Assembly (NCBI RefSeq): GCF_001042715.1
Contig: NZ_CP009687.1
Coordinates: forward strand, 1,603,418 to 1,667,417
Direction of reading: 5' to 3'
Length of the DNA: 64,000 nucleotides
DNA from: Clostridium aceticum
GTDB lineage: Bacteria; Bacillota; Clostridia; Peptostreptococcales; Natronincolaceae
The notes under the pieces were generated by a model that ran no database searches, was not told the origin of the DNA, and worked only from the letters and a program-made list of their open reading frames with translations. A program made the position numbers and the translations under genes. Shown here piece by piece: positions 9,193 to 17,804 of the stretch; within the stretch, counting starts at the first letter, position 1, and every line of letters starts with the position of its first letter.

Positions 9193-9549
9193 ATGGACTA
9201 TGTTAGTGCGTTTTTAGTAGGTGGGCTAATCTGCTTAATCGGCCAGGTGTTGATGGATGCGACAAAGTTAGCGCCAGCTCATGTATTAATTATTTTTGTT
9301 ACATCAGGTGTTATTTTAACAGCTCTAGGAATTTATGAACCATTAGTAAGGGTAGGGGGTGCAGGAGCAACAATCCCTTTACCAGGTTTTGGTTACTCAC
9401 TAGCTAAAGGTGCTTTTAAAGGTGTAAAAGAGAATGGACTATTGGGCGCTTTTATTGGTGGTGTTGAAGCCACATCAGGAGGAATTACAGCGGCGATTGT
9501 ATTTGGATATATTATGGCCGTTATATTTGACCCTAAAACAAAGCCATAG
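9193..9549 (+). CDS. spoVAE: Stage V sporulation protein AE (SpoVAEb type)
   Basis: A 118-residue channel protein with four hydrophobic segments and the GGAGATIPLPGFG motif that parallels the one in SpoVAC. It completes the core C-D-E trio. The following 127 bases contain an imperfect hairpin (TAAGTA with TACTTA, AGCTGC with GCAGCT) without a T-run. Confidence 0.94.
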   Translation: MDYVSAFLVGGLICLIGQVLMDATKLAPAHVLIIFVTSGVILTALGIYEPLVRVGGAGATIPLPGFGYSLAKGAFKGVKENGLLGAFIGGVEATSGGITAAIVFGYIMAVIFDPKTKP

Positions 9550-9676
9550 AAAACTCCCCTAAGTAAAGCTGCATCTGAAAAAAATAAGGTCAGGATTTTA
9601 CAGCAGCAGCTTCAAAGCTTACTTACCTAAAAGGAACAATTTGATTCAGAAAAATATTTGACAAAAGGAGTTAAAA

Positions 9677-10252
9677 ATGAATGAGAGAAGAAAAGTTATA
9701 TTAATTACAGATGGAGATCGATGTGCAAAAAAGGCAATAGAGGTAGCTGCAAAAAATATTGGTGGTAGGTGCATTTCACGCTCTGGTGGAAATCCTACAC
9801 CTATTACAGCAGAAGAAATCATAGATCTTATAAAAGAAGCAAACAATGACCCAGTAATTGTAATGGTAGATGACGAAGGTAACGAAAACATAGGTATAGG
9901 GGAAAAGATTCTGTGTAAACTAGTGAATCATCCTACGATAGAAGTATTAGGTGTTGTTGTAGTAGCATCAAATACAAAAGATGTAGATGGTGTGCATCCG
10001 GACTTTTGTATTGATGGCGACGGCAATATTATTGATGAAGCGGTAGACAAAGATGGAAATCCAACAGTAGAAAAGGTGCTCTACGGAGATACCGTAGATA
10101 TTGTAGAAAAATGCAAAGTGCCGATAATTATAGGTATAGGAGATGTTGGAAAAATGCAGGGGAAGGATGATAGTAAAAAAGGTGCACCCATTATTACAAA
10201 AGCACTGCAGGAAATACTCAATAGAAGTGAAATGTTAGATGAAAAGCAATGA
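9677..10252 (+). CDS. spoVAEa: SpoVAEa family stage V sporulation protein
   Basis: A soluble 191-residue protein of the SpoVAEa type: it opens with KVILITDGDRCAKKAIEVAA and carries GGRCISRSGGNPTPIT and the C-terminal PIIIGIGDVGKMQGKDD block. In B. subtilis the homologue is encoded within the same operon. Here it follows spoVAEb by 127 bases. A strong terminator ends the cluster. Confidence 0.88.
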   Translation: MNERRKVILITDGDRCAKKAIEVAAKNIGGRCISRSGGNPTPITAEEIIDLIKEANNDPVIVMVDDEGNENIGIGEKILCKLVNHPTIEVLGVVVVASNTKDVDGVHPDFCIDGDGNIIDEAVDKDGNPTVEKVLYGDTVDIVEKCKVPIIIGIGDVGKMQGKDDSKKGAPIITKALQEILNRSEMLDEKQ

Positions 10253-10268
10253 TAAAATATCTAATAAA

Positions 10269-10299
10269 AAAACAAAAGAGCATAAAGCTCTTTTGTTTT
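10269..10299. terminator. Bidirectional terminator between spoVAEa and the PBP gene
   Basis: AAAACAAAAGAGC and GCTCTTTTGTTTT pair perfectly around a 5-base loop. It overlaps the stop codon of the convergent PBP gene. Confidence 0.9.
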
Positions 10300-12883
10300 A
10301 ATTTATTATAGAGTCTATTAATGAGTTGTCTATAAGGTCATCATAGTCGTAAGGGGAGGATGTGTCTGGCTCTGTAGAATCATCAAGCCATCCATCATCA
10401 TCTATTAAACCATCGGTAGAGTCGTCCAAAAAAGGGGGGACACTACCTCCATCCTCCAATGGGTCATAATGACTTCTTGGCAGTGTATAGGCATAGTCAG
10501 TCGGCACAATACCACCATGGGATCCAGGGTAGTAAGGAACAGGCCGGTCAATAAATATTCTTGACTCAACTTCCCAAGGGGGAGTGTGTTCTGTAGCTAA
10601 CTTACCAGTAGGCACATGAATATCTGCTCTTACATGGACATCACAATAGTCTTTAGGTTCAGTGCCACGAACAAAGATTTCTGAACGAACTCTACTGCCG
10701 CGAGGATCTAGTGAGCAGTACTCTGTAGGCAGTTTGCCAGACACATTACATACATTAATTCTTACGATATTACTAGGTGCTTCAAAGTTTTTAGGACTAA
10801 GTTCTTGATGAATACGCTGCATCACGTTTTTCCATACGGTACCTGCCATTCTACCACCACCACCAGGCAATTTATCTGGTGTATCATATCCTACCCAAGT
10901 AGCACCAACATAGTAAGGGGTATATCCTACAAACCAAGCATCTTTATTATTGGTGGTTGTACCAGTTTTGCCGGCTACAGGAATTCTATTATTACCTTGA
11001 TCGAATCTAGCAGGTGATCCTGTACCAGAAGTAACAGCTGTTCTTAGCATATCTGTCAGGATATAGGATGCCTCTGGAGAAACAACACGGTGCTTTTCTG
11101 AGTTGTTCTCGAGAATTAAGTTACCTCGTCGATCAGTAATTTTTGTAAAGGTAATAGGCTCTGTATAAACTCCTTCATTAGCTAGAGAAGCGAAGGCAGA
11201 AGTCATTTCTAATGGTGAAACACCATGAGTCATACCTCCTAAAGCTGTTGAATAGGTAGCATCCGAACTTCTTCGACCGTTAGGTGCTACATAAGGATTT
11301 TCAGGTCGTACTACTGTAGATATTCCCATTTTCTCCATATAATCAAACATAATGTTAAAAGCTCTACTATCATTATTATTAGCTAATTCATAGATAGTCA
11401 CTACAGCCCCTACATTACTTGAATCTCTAATAGCTTCCCTCATAGGAATAAGACCGTTATATCTGTTATTGTGATTACTTGGATAGCGTCTAGTGGAATT
11501 ACCTCTATCAAAGTATACTGGTACATCATCAATAACTGTAGCAGCGGTAAAGCCTAAATCTAATGCGGGGGTATAGACAGCAATTGGTTTAATAGAGGAC
11601 CCAGGTTGTCTTGGGTTGAGGGCTCGATTATATATTTTTCGACCACTAATTCCTCGACCACCAATAAGTGCTTTGATTTCTCCTGTGGTAGGATCCATAA
11701 TCACCATTGCTGCTTGGGGTTGAACATTACCATCTTCTCCCACAGTTAACAAAGGTCTTCCTTGCAGGTCCACAAAATTACTTTGTTTTTCAAATTCTTC
11801 ATCTAAAATTCGTTGGAAATTTGTATTCATGGTGCTATAAATTCTTAGACCACCGGAATAAAGTGTATTCATTGCTTCTTCCCTAGAATATCCCTTTTTT
11901 ACAAAAGCTTTTATAACATCATCTTTCACCAAATCTCCAAAATAGGAAGTAAATGCATCTGCTGTTAATCGATTTGGCTTAAGATTAGCTTTGATATCTT
12001 CTTCTAAGGCAGCTTGATATTCACTTTCAGTAATCATTTCTAATCTTCTCATGATGCTTAAAACCAAACGTTGCCTTGGTATGGTGCTCTCGTTAAATAC
12101 AATGGTGTAGATAGAATCACTATCGTTTAAAACATAATGTGTATCTTCATTTATTTGATGTTTTTCTAAAGTCCTTATAGGAGAGTACCTAGAAGGATTT
12201 CTCGTAACTCCTGCAATAAGAGCTGCCTCGGCAATGGTTAGTTCTGATACATCTTTTGAGAAATACACTTGTGAGGCTGCCTGTACACCATAGGCACTGC
12301 TACCTAAATAAATAGTGTTTAAGTAGGCCTCTAAAATTTGCTCTTTAGACAACTGTCTGTCCAGCTGAATACCATAATACATATCTTGAATTTTTCTAGT
12401 AATGGTCTGTTCATGGGTTAAATATAGATTTTTAGCAAGCTGTTGATTAATAGTACTGGCCCCCTGTCTAGAACCTGTACGAAAATTGATCCAAAGAACA
12501 CCGAAAATACGTCTAATATCTAGACCGCTGTGAGTCCAAAATCGCTCATCTTCAATAGCAACAAAGGCATCTATCAAATGAGGTGGCATTTTAGAGTAAT
12601 CAGTGATAGATCGATAATCAGTGGTTTGAACTTTCTCCAACACCTGTCCTTCGCTATCTAGAATAAAAGAACTTTCGTCAAGTAAATCATAGATGTTGGT
12701 TGCATCAATTGGATCAGCATCTTTAATAATACCTACTACAATACCAACCGCTGCTCCTCCCACGATAAAACCAAGCAGAACCATAACAGTAATAAATATA
12801 AGAAATACTTTCTTTTTGTTAACTTTTTTGCTTTTTTTAGTAGTTTTGTTAGTGGTGTTTTCTGATTGTTTTTTTTGTGACAT
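10298..12883 (-). CDS. Class A penicillin-binding protein (PBP1A-like)
   Basis: A bifunctional cell-wall synthase. From the ATG at 12883 there is a lysine-rich cytoplasmic tail, a membrane anchor (about 26-53), a glycosyltransferase domain with EDERFWTHSG at about 111, and a transpeptidase domain with the SxxK serine in GSSIK, SSN and KTGTT. The C-terminus is a long Asp/Ser-rich tail. An upstream in-frame extension to 12964 has no ribosome site, whereas GGAGG is 7 bases from 12883. It is divergent from yunB. Confidence 0.95.
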   Translation of the reverse strand: MSQKKQSENTTNKTTKKSKKVNKKKVFLIFITVMVLLGFIVGGAAVGIVVGIIKDADPIDATNIYDLLDESSFILDSEGQVLEKVQTTDYRSITDYSKMPPHLIDAFVAIEDERFWTHSGLDIRRIFGVLWINFRTGSRQGASTINQQLAKNLYLTHEQTITRKIQDMYYGIQLDRQLSKEQILEAYLNTIYLGSSAYGVQAASQVYFSKDVSELTIAEAALIAGVTRNPSRYSPIRTLEKHQINEDTHYVLNDSDSIYTIVFNESTIPRQRLVLSIMRRLEMITESEYQAALEEDIKANLKPNRLTADAFTSYFGDLVKDDVIKAFVKKGYSREEAMNTLYSGGLRIYSTMNTNFQRILDEEFEKQSNFVDLQGRPLLTVGEDGNVQPQAAMVIMDPTTGEIKALIGGRGISGRKIYNRALNPRQPGSSIKPIAVYTPALDLGFTAATVIDDVPVYFDRGNSTRRYPSNHNNRYNGLIPMREAIRDSSNVGAVVTIYELANNNDSRAFNIMFDYMEKMGISTVVRPENPYVAPNGRRSSDATYSTALGGMTHGVSPLEMTSAFASLANEGVYTEPITFTKITDRRGNLILENNSEKHRVVSPEASYILTDMLRTAVTSGTGSPARFDQGNNRIPVAGKTGTTTNNKDAWFVGYTPYYVGATWVGYDTPDKLPGGGGRMAGTVWKNVMQRIHQELSPKNFEAPSNIVRINVCNVSGKLPTEYCSLDPRGSRVRSEIFVRGTEPKDYCDVHVRADIHVPTGKLATEHTPPWEVESRIFIDRPVPYYPGSHGGIVPTDYAYTLPRSHYDPLEDGGSVPPFLDDSTDGLIDDDGWLDDSTEPDTSSPYDYDDLIDNSLIDSIIN

Positions 12884-13033
12884 ATAAATACCTCCATCCT
12901 TAAAGTTAAAAGGATATACTTTTTTAAAGTAACTGTTAATAAAAGTAATAATCAATATATCCACTTTAATGCTAATACAACAATATAAACTAATATTTTC
13001 AATACAGCATATAAGGGCTAGGATAACACTAAT

Positions 13034-13062
13034 ATTATAACATAAAATATATAAACTGTTAA
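13034..13062 (-). promoter_or_regulatory. Promoter of the PBP gene
   Basis: On the minus strand TTAACA (13062-13057) and TATAAT (13039-13034) are separated by 17 bases, 150 bases before the PBP start. The rest of 12884-13161 is AT-rich. A CATATACT at 13142-13149 resembles a sigma-E -10 for yunB, but no -35 stands at the right distance. Confidence 0.65.
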
Positions 13063-13170
13063 ACTATCTATGTTACTATACATAATTTGCATAAAAAAGT
13101 CAAAGTTAAAATGAAATATTACACAATATTTTCTCTCTTTACATATACTGTATAGAAGGAGATGATTTTT

Positions 13171-13470
13171 TTGTACATAAAAAAAAGAAATAAAAGGAAG
13201 AAATACTTCAAATATAAAATCTATCTACTAATCATCTTCATCTTCATGGTCTGTACAACTGCATTTATCTATATTGATAATAAAATTATGCCTACGGTAC
13301 AAGCAATCGGTGAACTAAAAGCCCAAGAGATTACAACAAGAGCTATTAATGAGTCTGTTAGCATTGTAGTAAAACAGGATATTACTTATGAAGATTTAAT
13401 ATCTATAAAAGAAGATGAAGAAGGTAATATTACATTTATGCAGGCTAATGCAATGATTACAAAATTATAA
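13171..13470 (+). pseudogene. yunB: yunB 5' part, interrupted by the integrated element
   Basis: N-terminal half of the sporulation protein YunB, which in B. subtilis belongs to the mother-cell sigma-E regulon. A basic N-terminus is followed by a membrane segment (about residues 15-32) and the start of the conserved domain up to MQANAM. Codons after 13448 come from the element and end at TAA 13468-13470. The AAGGAG site is 9 bases before TTG 13171 but touches ATG 13162, so TTG is the likely start. The missing C-terminal half is at 62246-62651. The gene is probably functional after excision, not a decayed pseudogene. Confidence 0.88.
13444..13470. other. attL junction of the element
   Basis: GCTAA (13444-13448) is shared with attR at the same distance (4 bases) from a shared ATGAT. 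The element-side arm ATGATTACAAAATTATAA (13453-13470) is the exact reverse complement of the 18-base arm at 62222-62239. The centre of the joined palindrome falls inside GCTAA, so the crossover is probably at the AA of 13447-13448. Confidence 0.85.
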
Positions 13471-13493
13471 ATAGCCTCGTATTGCTACAAGGC

Positions 13494-15077
13494 TTAAAAT
13501 TTCAGTATCTGAACCTTCAACTCCTTATCGTCCCATTCAACATAATTGACAATAGTCTTAAGAAGTATTCTCTGTTCTTGAAAATCAACGATATGAATCT
13601 TACTTTTAAACTCCAATAGTGCTTCCTTAAAAAGGTCAATATTAAAATTCACCCTATCAGAATCATCCTCCACCAGATTTCCTTCCAAGGTTTTATTTTC
13701 CTTAGCAAGCTTTTCAACTTCTGCCATAAGATACTCTGCAGCAAAAGAATCTTCTTTGCCAGCGATCTGTCTTACGAGGTTTTCTATAGACTTTTTATTC
13801 TTATCTATTTTTTCTACGATCAGTTTATTTTGCAGATCCTTATCTTTGTTTTTCTTTTTCATAGACTCCAACTGATCGAAGGTGGTAGAGGTAATAATGC
13901 TTTCGATTTTTTCAATGACTTCTTTATCTGTTTTCATACCATTGAGTCTCTTAGAATCACATATAACACCTTTAGAAATGACTTTTTTATTACAGACATA
14001 GTAATGGTATCTTTCTTCACTATTTGGCTTCTTAGGACCAAATAAAACCCGCATAAAACTACCACAGGAACATCTTATAAGACCGCTTAAAAGGGCAGCA
14101 GCAGAAGTGCCGGCTCTGGGGGCCTTATCCTTATTCTGTTCAAATATCTGCTGCACCTTCACCCAATCCCTACCAGGAATAACCCCTTTGTGCTTACCAA
14201 TAGCAACGATCCAATCAGACTTTTCATTGTATCGACCCATCCGAGTGTTTTTTAAATCCCTTTTATTATAACCAATCACCGCATATTTCCCTGAAAATTC
14301 TTCTTTAGCATTACAGATATCAGCATCATTTGTTTTTAAGTAGGCATAGATATCCTCATCAGCTATGGCGTAGACTGGATTATGCAGGATTTGTTTTAAA
14401 GACTGCTTCTGAAAGTCATTGCCATTTTTGGTTTTAATCTTATTAATTAAGCAGTAGGTTTCTAATTTCTGTAGGGATTGAAGCTCCAAGTACTTCTGAA
14501 AAATAGTTTTTATTATCTCCAACTCTTCCTCAACAGGGATCAGCTTAAACAGTTTTCTTTCCTTCATATTTTGATCGATATAGATGATAGGTTCGCTAGT
14601 AAAACCAGTAGGATAAATCCCACCTAACCACCTTCCAGTACGGGCCAACTGGTGCATATTATCCCTGATACGCTCTGCGATAGTCTCCCTTTCTAGCTGT
14701 GCAAAGACACTGGCTATATACAGCATAGCACGACCCATAGGGGTAGAGGTATCAAACTGCTCTTTGATGGAAACGAAGGCTATATTATTCTTCTGTAGTA
14801 GCTCAAGTGTATTAGAAAAATCAGATACATTACGACTGATACGGTCCAGCCTATAGCATATCAAAACATCATATTTTTTCTTCTCAGCATCCTTCACCAA
14901 TCTTTTAAACTCAGGTCGGTCTATATTCCCACCAGAGAACCCCTCATCTTCATAGATAGAAAACTCTCTAGCCTCAAAATGATTTCTGGCATATTCCTTA
15001 CACATCTGTATTTGATTCTCAATAGACTCACCCTTGCCGGTGAACTTTGACTTTCTTGAATAGATAGCTATTTTCAT
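13494..15077 (-). CDS. Large serine recombinase (element integrase/excisionase)
   Basis: Site-specific recombinase of the SpoIVCA/SprA/phage integrase type, about 527 residues. The N-terminal resolvase domain has the catalytic serine in YSRKS (Ser10), then EDEGFSGGN, LDRISRN and ERETIAERI. A recombinase domain, a zinc ribbon (CSCGSF, YVCN, CDSK), a coiled coil and a C-terminal tail follow. The stop is 45 bases from the crossover. ATG 15077 is preferred to GTG 15086 because GAGGTG is 6 bases upstream. It is expected to catalyse integration and, with a directionality factor, excision that rebuilds yunB. Confidence 0.95.
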   Translation of the reverse strand: MKIAIYSRKSKFTGKGESIENQIQMCKEYARNHFEAREFSIYEDEGFSGGNIDRPEFKRLVKDAEKKKYDVLICYRLDRISRNVSDFSNTLELLQKNNIAFVSIKEQFDTSTPMGRAMLYIASVFAQLERETIAERIRDNMHQLARTGRWLGGIYPTGFTSEPIIYIDQNMKERKLFKLIPVEEELEIIKTIFQKYLELQSLQKLETYCLINKIKTKNGNDFQKQSLKQILHNPVYAIADEDIYAYLKTNDADICNAKEEFSGKYAVIGYNKRDLKNTRMGRYNEKSDWIVAIGKHKGVIPGRDWVKVQQIFEQNKDKAPRAGTSAAALLSGLIRCSCGSFMRVLFGPKKPNSEERYHYYVCNKKVISKGVICDSKRLNGMKTDKEVIEKIESIITSTTFDQLESMKKKNKDKDLQNKLIVEKIDKNKKSIENLVRQIAGKEDSFAAEYLMAEVEKLAKENKTLEGNLVEDDSDRVNFNIDLFKEALLEFKSKIHIVDFQEQRILLKTIVNYVEWDDKELKVQILKF

Positions 15078-15396
15078 TTGAATCACCTCAATTATTTATC
15101 ATAAACATAATATGCTTAAGGGATGGGGTTTACCATTGGGATTAATCATTTTAGTTAACCGTTAACTCAGATAAGAAATAGAACGTTTGTTTTATTATAG
15201 CATGGTTAGGAAGGAAATGGTAAGTGAGATGTTGTTTAACTGCTGTTATATAAAAGTGGAGTAATTGAATTTTATTTTTTTCCAAAGCCTTAAATAGGTA
15301 TTTTTTATGTATCGTTTAGGGCATTTCACCGAATATTTTTACAGTTTGTCTAATTTGGAGGCTGGAGGGGAGGAAAATTATACAATTGGAGTGGGT
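15071..15396 (-). repeat. Recombinase start and upstream region, copy A of a diverged direct repeat
   Basis: The start codon, the conserved stretch ATTTATCATAAACATAATA and the block TTTTTACAGTTTGTCTAATT (about 15336-15355) recur in the same order and orientation at 62839-63050. Copy A is about 100 bases longer because it holds the operator and promoter. Apart from this, 15224-15614 contains no gene I can support. Confidence 0.75.
15153..15223 (-). promoter_or_regulatory. Recombinase promoter and palindromic operator
   Basis: On the minus strand TTACCA (15223-15218) and an extended -10 TGcTATAAT (15202-15194) have an 18-base spacer. Downstream, AGTTAAC-C-GTTAACT (15153-15167) is a perfect 7-bp inverted repeat, a likely repressor site in the leader. 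The promoter looks vegetative and not sporulation-specific. Confidence 0.55.
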
Positions 15397-15614
15397 GGAA
15401 GATTCTACAATATTGCTTACTAGGCTACAAATATCGACACCAAAATATTCCATATGGTGTTATTATAGGGTTATATGGGTAAAGGTTAGAGAATGAAAGT
15501 TCGTAAACATCTTGAATTTCAAGGAGATTTGGGAACTTAGAGTGGTGAATACAAGAGTTATTCGAAATAAAGTATTCATTTTTAGAATAAAATATGCTAT
15601 ATGGGGGATGAGTA

Positions 15615-16199
15615 ATGATGAAAATCAATCCAATTAAAATTAATGGAGAGTGGGAAGAAGGATTTGCATTAGATGTACATACTTTAAGTAGTGAATATTT
15701 AGGAGAAGATGAATGCGGACGTAAACAATTTGATACTATAAGAAGTGATATAGGTCAATTAGTTTATGAGTTGAAGTATAGTTGTAATAAAAGTAAAGTA
15801 GATGATATAATTAATTTAATAAGTCCATTTTTGAAAGAGTGGAATATTGGAGAAAAGATAGATATTATAATCCCTGTTCCACCTTCAAAATTAGAACGTG
15901 CATTTCAACCAGTTTTTGAGATAACAGATGCTTTAAGTAATGTACTTGGAATTAGTACTCACACAGGTGTACTTGAGAAAACTAACCGAACAGAGTGCAA
16001 AGAATTAAGCTCAGTGGAGAAAAATAAAATAGCAGGTACAATTCAGTTAATGAAGAGATTTACAAGGGAAGTTAACATCCTATTAGTAGATGATTTATAT
16101 CAATCAGGAACTACATTGAAAGATGCTACTAAAGCTTTAAAGAAAGATTCAAATGTTAAAAAGGTATATGTTTTAACTATGACGAAAACAAGGAGATAA
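15615..16199 (+). CDS. ComF-like phosphoribosyltransferase
   Basis: A 194-residue type I PRTase-fold protein. The PRPP-binding loop is NILLVDDLYQSGTTL near residue 155, preceded by IIIPVPPSKLERAFQPVFEI, which resembles the ComF VPVPxxxxRxRxRGFNQ region. It has no zinc finger. Four bases separate it from the SLOG-like gene, so they form a pair. A role in a nucleotide-based defence system is inference; the substrate is unknown. Confidence 0.75.
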   Translation: MMKINPIKINGEWEEGFALDVHTLSSEYLGEDECGRKQFDTIRSDIGQLVYELKYSCNKSKVDDIINLISPFLKEWNIGEKIDIIIPVPPSKLERAFQPVFEITDALSNVLGISTHTGVLEKTNRTECKELSSVEKNKIAGTIQLMKRFTREVNILLVDDLYQSGTTLKDATKALKKDSNVKKVYVLTMTKTRR

Positions 16200-16203
16200 A
16201 GTT

Positions 16204-16734
16204 ATGAAAATTTTTATTGGAGGTCCTAGAGCAATATCTAGGTTAAATCAAGACATTAAAGAAAGATTAAATAATATTTTTCGTGATAATTACACAGTAT
16301 TGGTTGGAGATGCGAATGGTATAGATAAAGCAATACAAAAGCATTGCTATGAGAGTAATTATTATAATGTTAATGTGTATGCAACTAACGGTAAGGCTAG
16401 AAATAACATTGGTAATTGGGAAGTTGTAAAAGTAATGGTATCTTCAAGTACAAAAGATTTTGAATACTATTCAGCTAAAGACAAAGAAATGGCTAAAGTA
16501 GCTGATTATGGTTTTATGATATGGAACGGCAAAAGCAAAGGAACATTAAACAACCTTATCAATCTTGCAAGTTATAATAAAAAAGCATTAGTATACTTCA
16601 CTCCCAATCGAAAGTTTTATACAATAAAAAATATTAGTGAAATTGAAACTTTTGTTGGAAGTTGCGATGAGATAACAAAAAAGAATTTTTCAAACCTCTC
16701 AAAACAAAATGAACAAATGATGTTAAATATATAG
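16204..16734 (+). CDS. SLOG-like nucleotide-binding protein
   Basis: A 176-residue protein with a Rossmann-like start (IFIGGPRAIS), VLVGDANGIDKAIQKHC and a later ADYGFMIWNGKSKGTLNNL block. This is the pattern of SLOG/LOG and DprA-like domains, which bind or cleave nucleotides. It overlaps no neighbour but is 4 bases after the PRTase gene. Its C-terminal 40 residues are polar. The partner enzyme suggests nucleotide metabolism or signalling; the exact activity is not visible. Confidence 0.65.
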   Translation: MKIFIGGPRAISRLNQDIKERLNNIFRDNYTVLVGDANGIDKAIQKHCYESNYYNVNVYATNGKARNNIGNWEVVKVMVSSSTKDFEYYSAKDKEMAKVADYGFMIWNGKSKGTLNNLINLASYNKKALVYFTPNRKFYTIKNISEIETFVGSCDEITKKNFSNLSKQNEQMMLNI

Positions 16735-16748
16735 GATCCATATACTTC

Positions 16749-16826
16749 GCATAACAGAGGCTTAGCAACATCGGAAAGTAGCTTTCATAGGAAAGTCCGA
16801 CGTCGCTAAGCCTCGAGACGTTATGT
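16749..16826. other. attC-like long hairpin
   Basis: GCATAAC (16749-16755) and GTTATGT (16820-16826) are inverted at the ends. Inside, GAGGCTTAGC pairs perfectly with GCTAAGCCTC, then TCGGA with TCCGA, then CTTTC with GAAAG at the tip. The unpaired bases are asymmetric (A on one side, GAGAC on the other), as in folded integron attC sites. The GTTATGT end departs from the GTTRRRY consensus by one base. No integron integrase is present. Confidence 0.5.
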
Positions 16827-16869
16827 TAAATCAACTACAAAAAAATATGAATGATTTGAGAGGTGTATA

Positions 16870-17250
16870 ATGGGTCAAGAGAATCTAAAGAGTTTTAAAT
16901 TACAGAAAAAAGAAGATTTTATAGTTTATTTAAGAAAATTGATTATGAGCACATATAGGCATGTAAAGGACTATAAAAGATATATAGATGAATTAGATAG
17001 CATTATTGAGGAAAGAGATTTGCGAAATGACAAGAAAAAGACAATTCCTAGAGATTTGTATACTGACATAAAACATCGAATTACTGGGGTTGAATCTCAT
17101 ATAATGAATATAATGGGGGATTTAACGAACACAGCTTTATCCTATAATAAATTTAGAAAATTGGCTGATAAAAGGCAGTCTAATGGCCATGACCTAGGAC
17201 TTGATTTGTTAGAAGAAAGACAGGTGTCGGCGCCAGGCACCAACTTATAA
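16870..17250 (+). CDS. Hypothetical helical protein directly after the attC-like site
   Basis: A 126-residue charged, mostly helical protein that I do not recognise. It begins 44 bases after the attC-like end, the place where the gene of a cassette starts. Its last nine codons (QVSAPGTNL) and stop are supplied by a dispersed GGTGCC-type repeat, so the original C-terminus has probably been replaced. An AGAGGTG ribosome site precedes the ATG. Confidence 0.55.
   Translation: MGQENLKSFKLQKKEDFIVYLRKLIMSTYRHVKDYKRYIDELDSIIEERDLRNDKKKTIPRDLYTDIKHRITGVESHIMNIMGDLTNTALSYNKFRKLADKRQSNGHDLGLDLLEERQVSAPGTNL
17223..17248. repeat. GGTGCC-type palindromic repeat, copy 1
   Basis: GGTGTCGGCGCCAGGCACC followed by AACTTAT. 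It belongs to a dispersed family with the core GGTGCCTGRCACC and the tail AACTTATT. This copy runs into the end of the preceding ORF. Confidence 0.7.
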
Positions 17251-17804
17251 ATGTATATAAATGTAGAAAACAAAAACAGAGTGCTACTAACCAAATGTTT
17301 CTCAAGATGGGCAACGATTCGTATACACTATATATGTTTTCTGAGCATATATAGTTTTTATATGATTTGAGCAATAGATAAAAGGAGGAAAACTTTTATA
17401 ACGAATAATATTTTGAGTAGAATTATTTTGCATAGGAAATATACTACATAAGTTAGTTAAATCAACAATAAGCGACGGAGGTCTATAATGGAGGTTACCA
17501 AATTTCTAGTAGAATTTTGGTAGAATTTTGGGGTAGAATTTTGGTGCCTGACACCAACTTATTCTTCACAGATGGCAGAAATCGAAGAGTCCGTTCGCTA
17601 TGCCACCTCTTTACTGGGTGCAAGCACCGCTATAAAAGTAGAATTTTGTGGGTATAGTTCAGGAAAGTTGTAAATGTGAGACTTATATGAAACCCTTCTT
17701 GACAGAATGGTTTTAGGTCTAAGTAATCACCGGAGAGAGTCACCGATTTATAGTGAGCTAAATGGTTGATTGACTGTAAAGATGAACTTAAAGGAGGGAA
17801 AAAA
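17251..17804. other. Non-coding interval with repeats
   Basis: No convincing gene. It holds three tandem TAGAATTTTGG units (about 17511-17544), a second GGTGCC-type repeat (17543-17563: GGTGCCTGACACC-AACTTATT), and a segment around 17614-17630 (GGGTGCAAGCACCGC) that recurs near 23316 and 24328. An AAAGGAGGG at the right end belongs to the next gene. Confidence 0.6.

Noticed and set aside
13142-13149. A sigma-E promoter for yunB (CATATACT)
   Set aside because: The -10 fits in 7 of 8 positions, but AATATT upstream is only 11 bases away and the next candidate is 21 away; the usual spacing is near 14.
15425-15628. A 67-codon leftward ORF in the interval before the PRTase gene
   Set aside because: No ribosome site, no recognisable sequence, and it overlaps the start of the supported gene at 15615.
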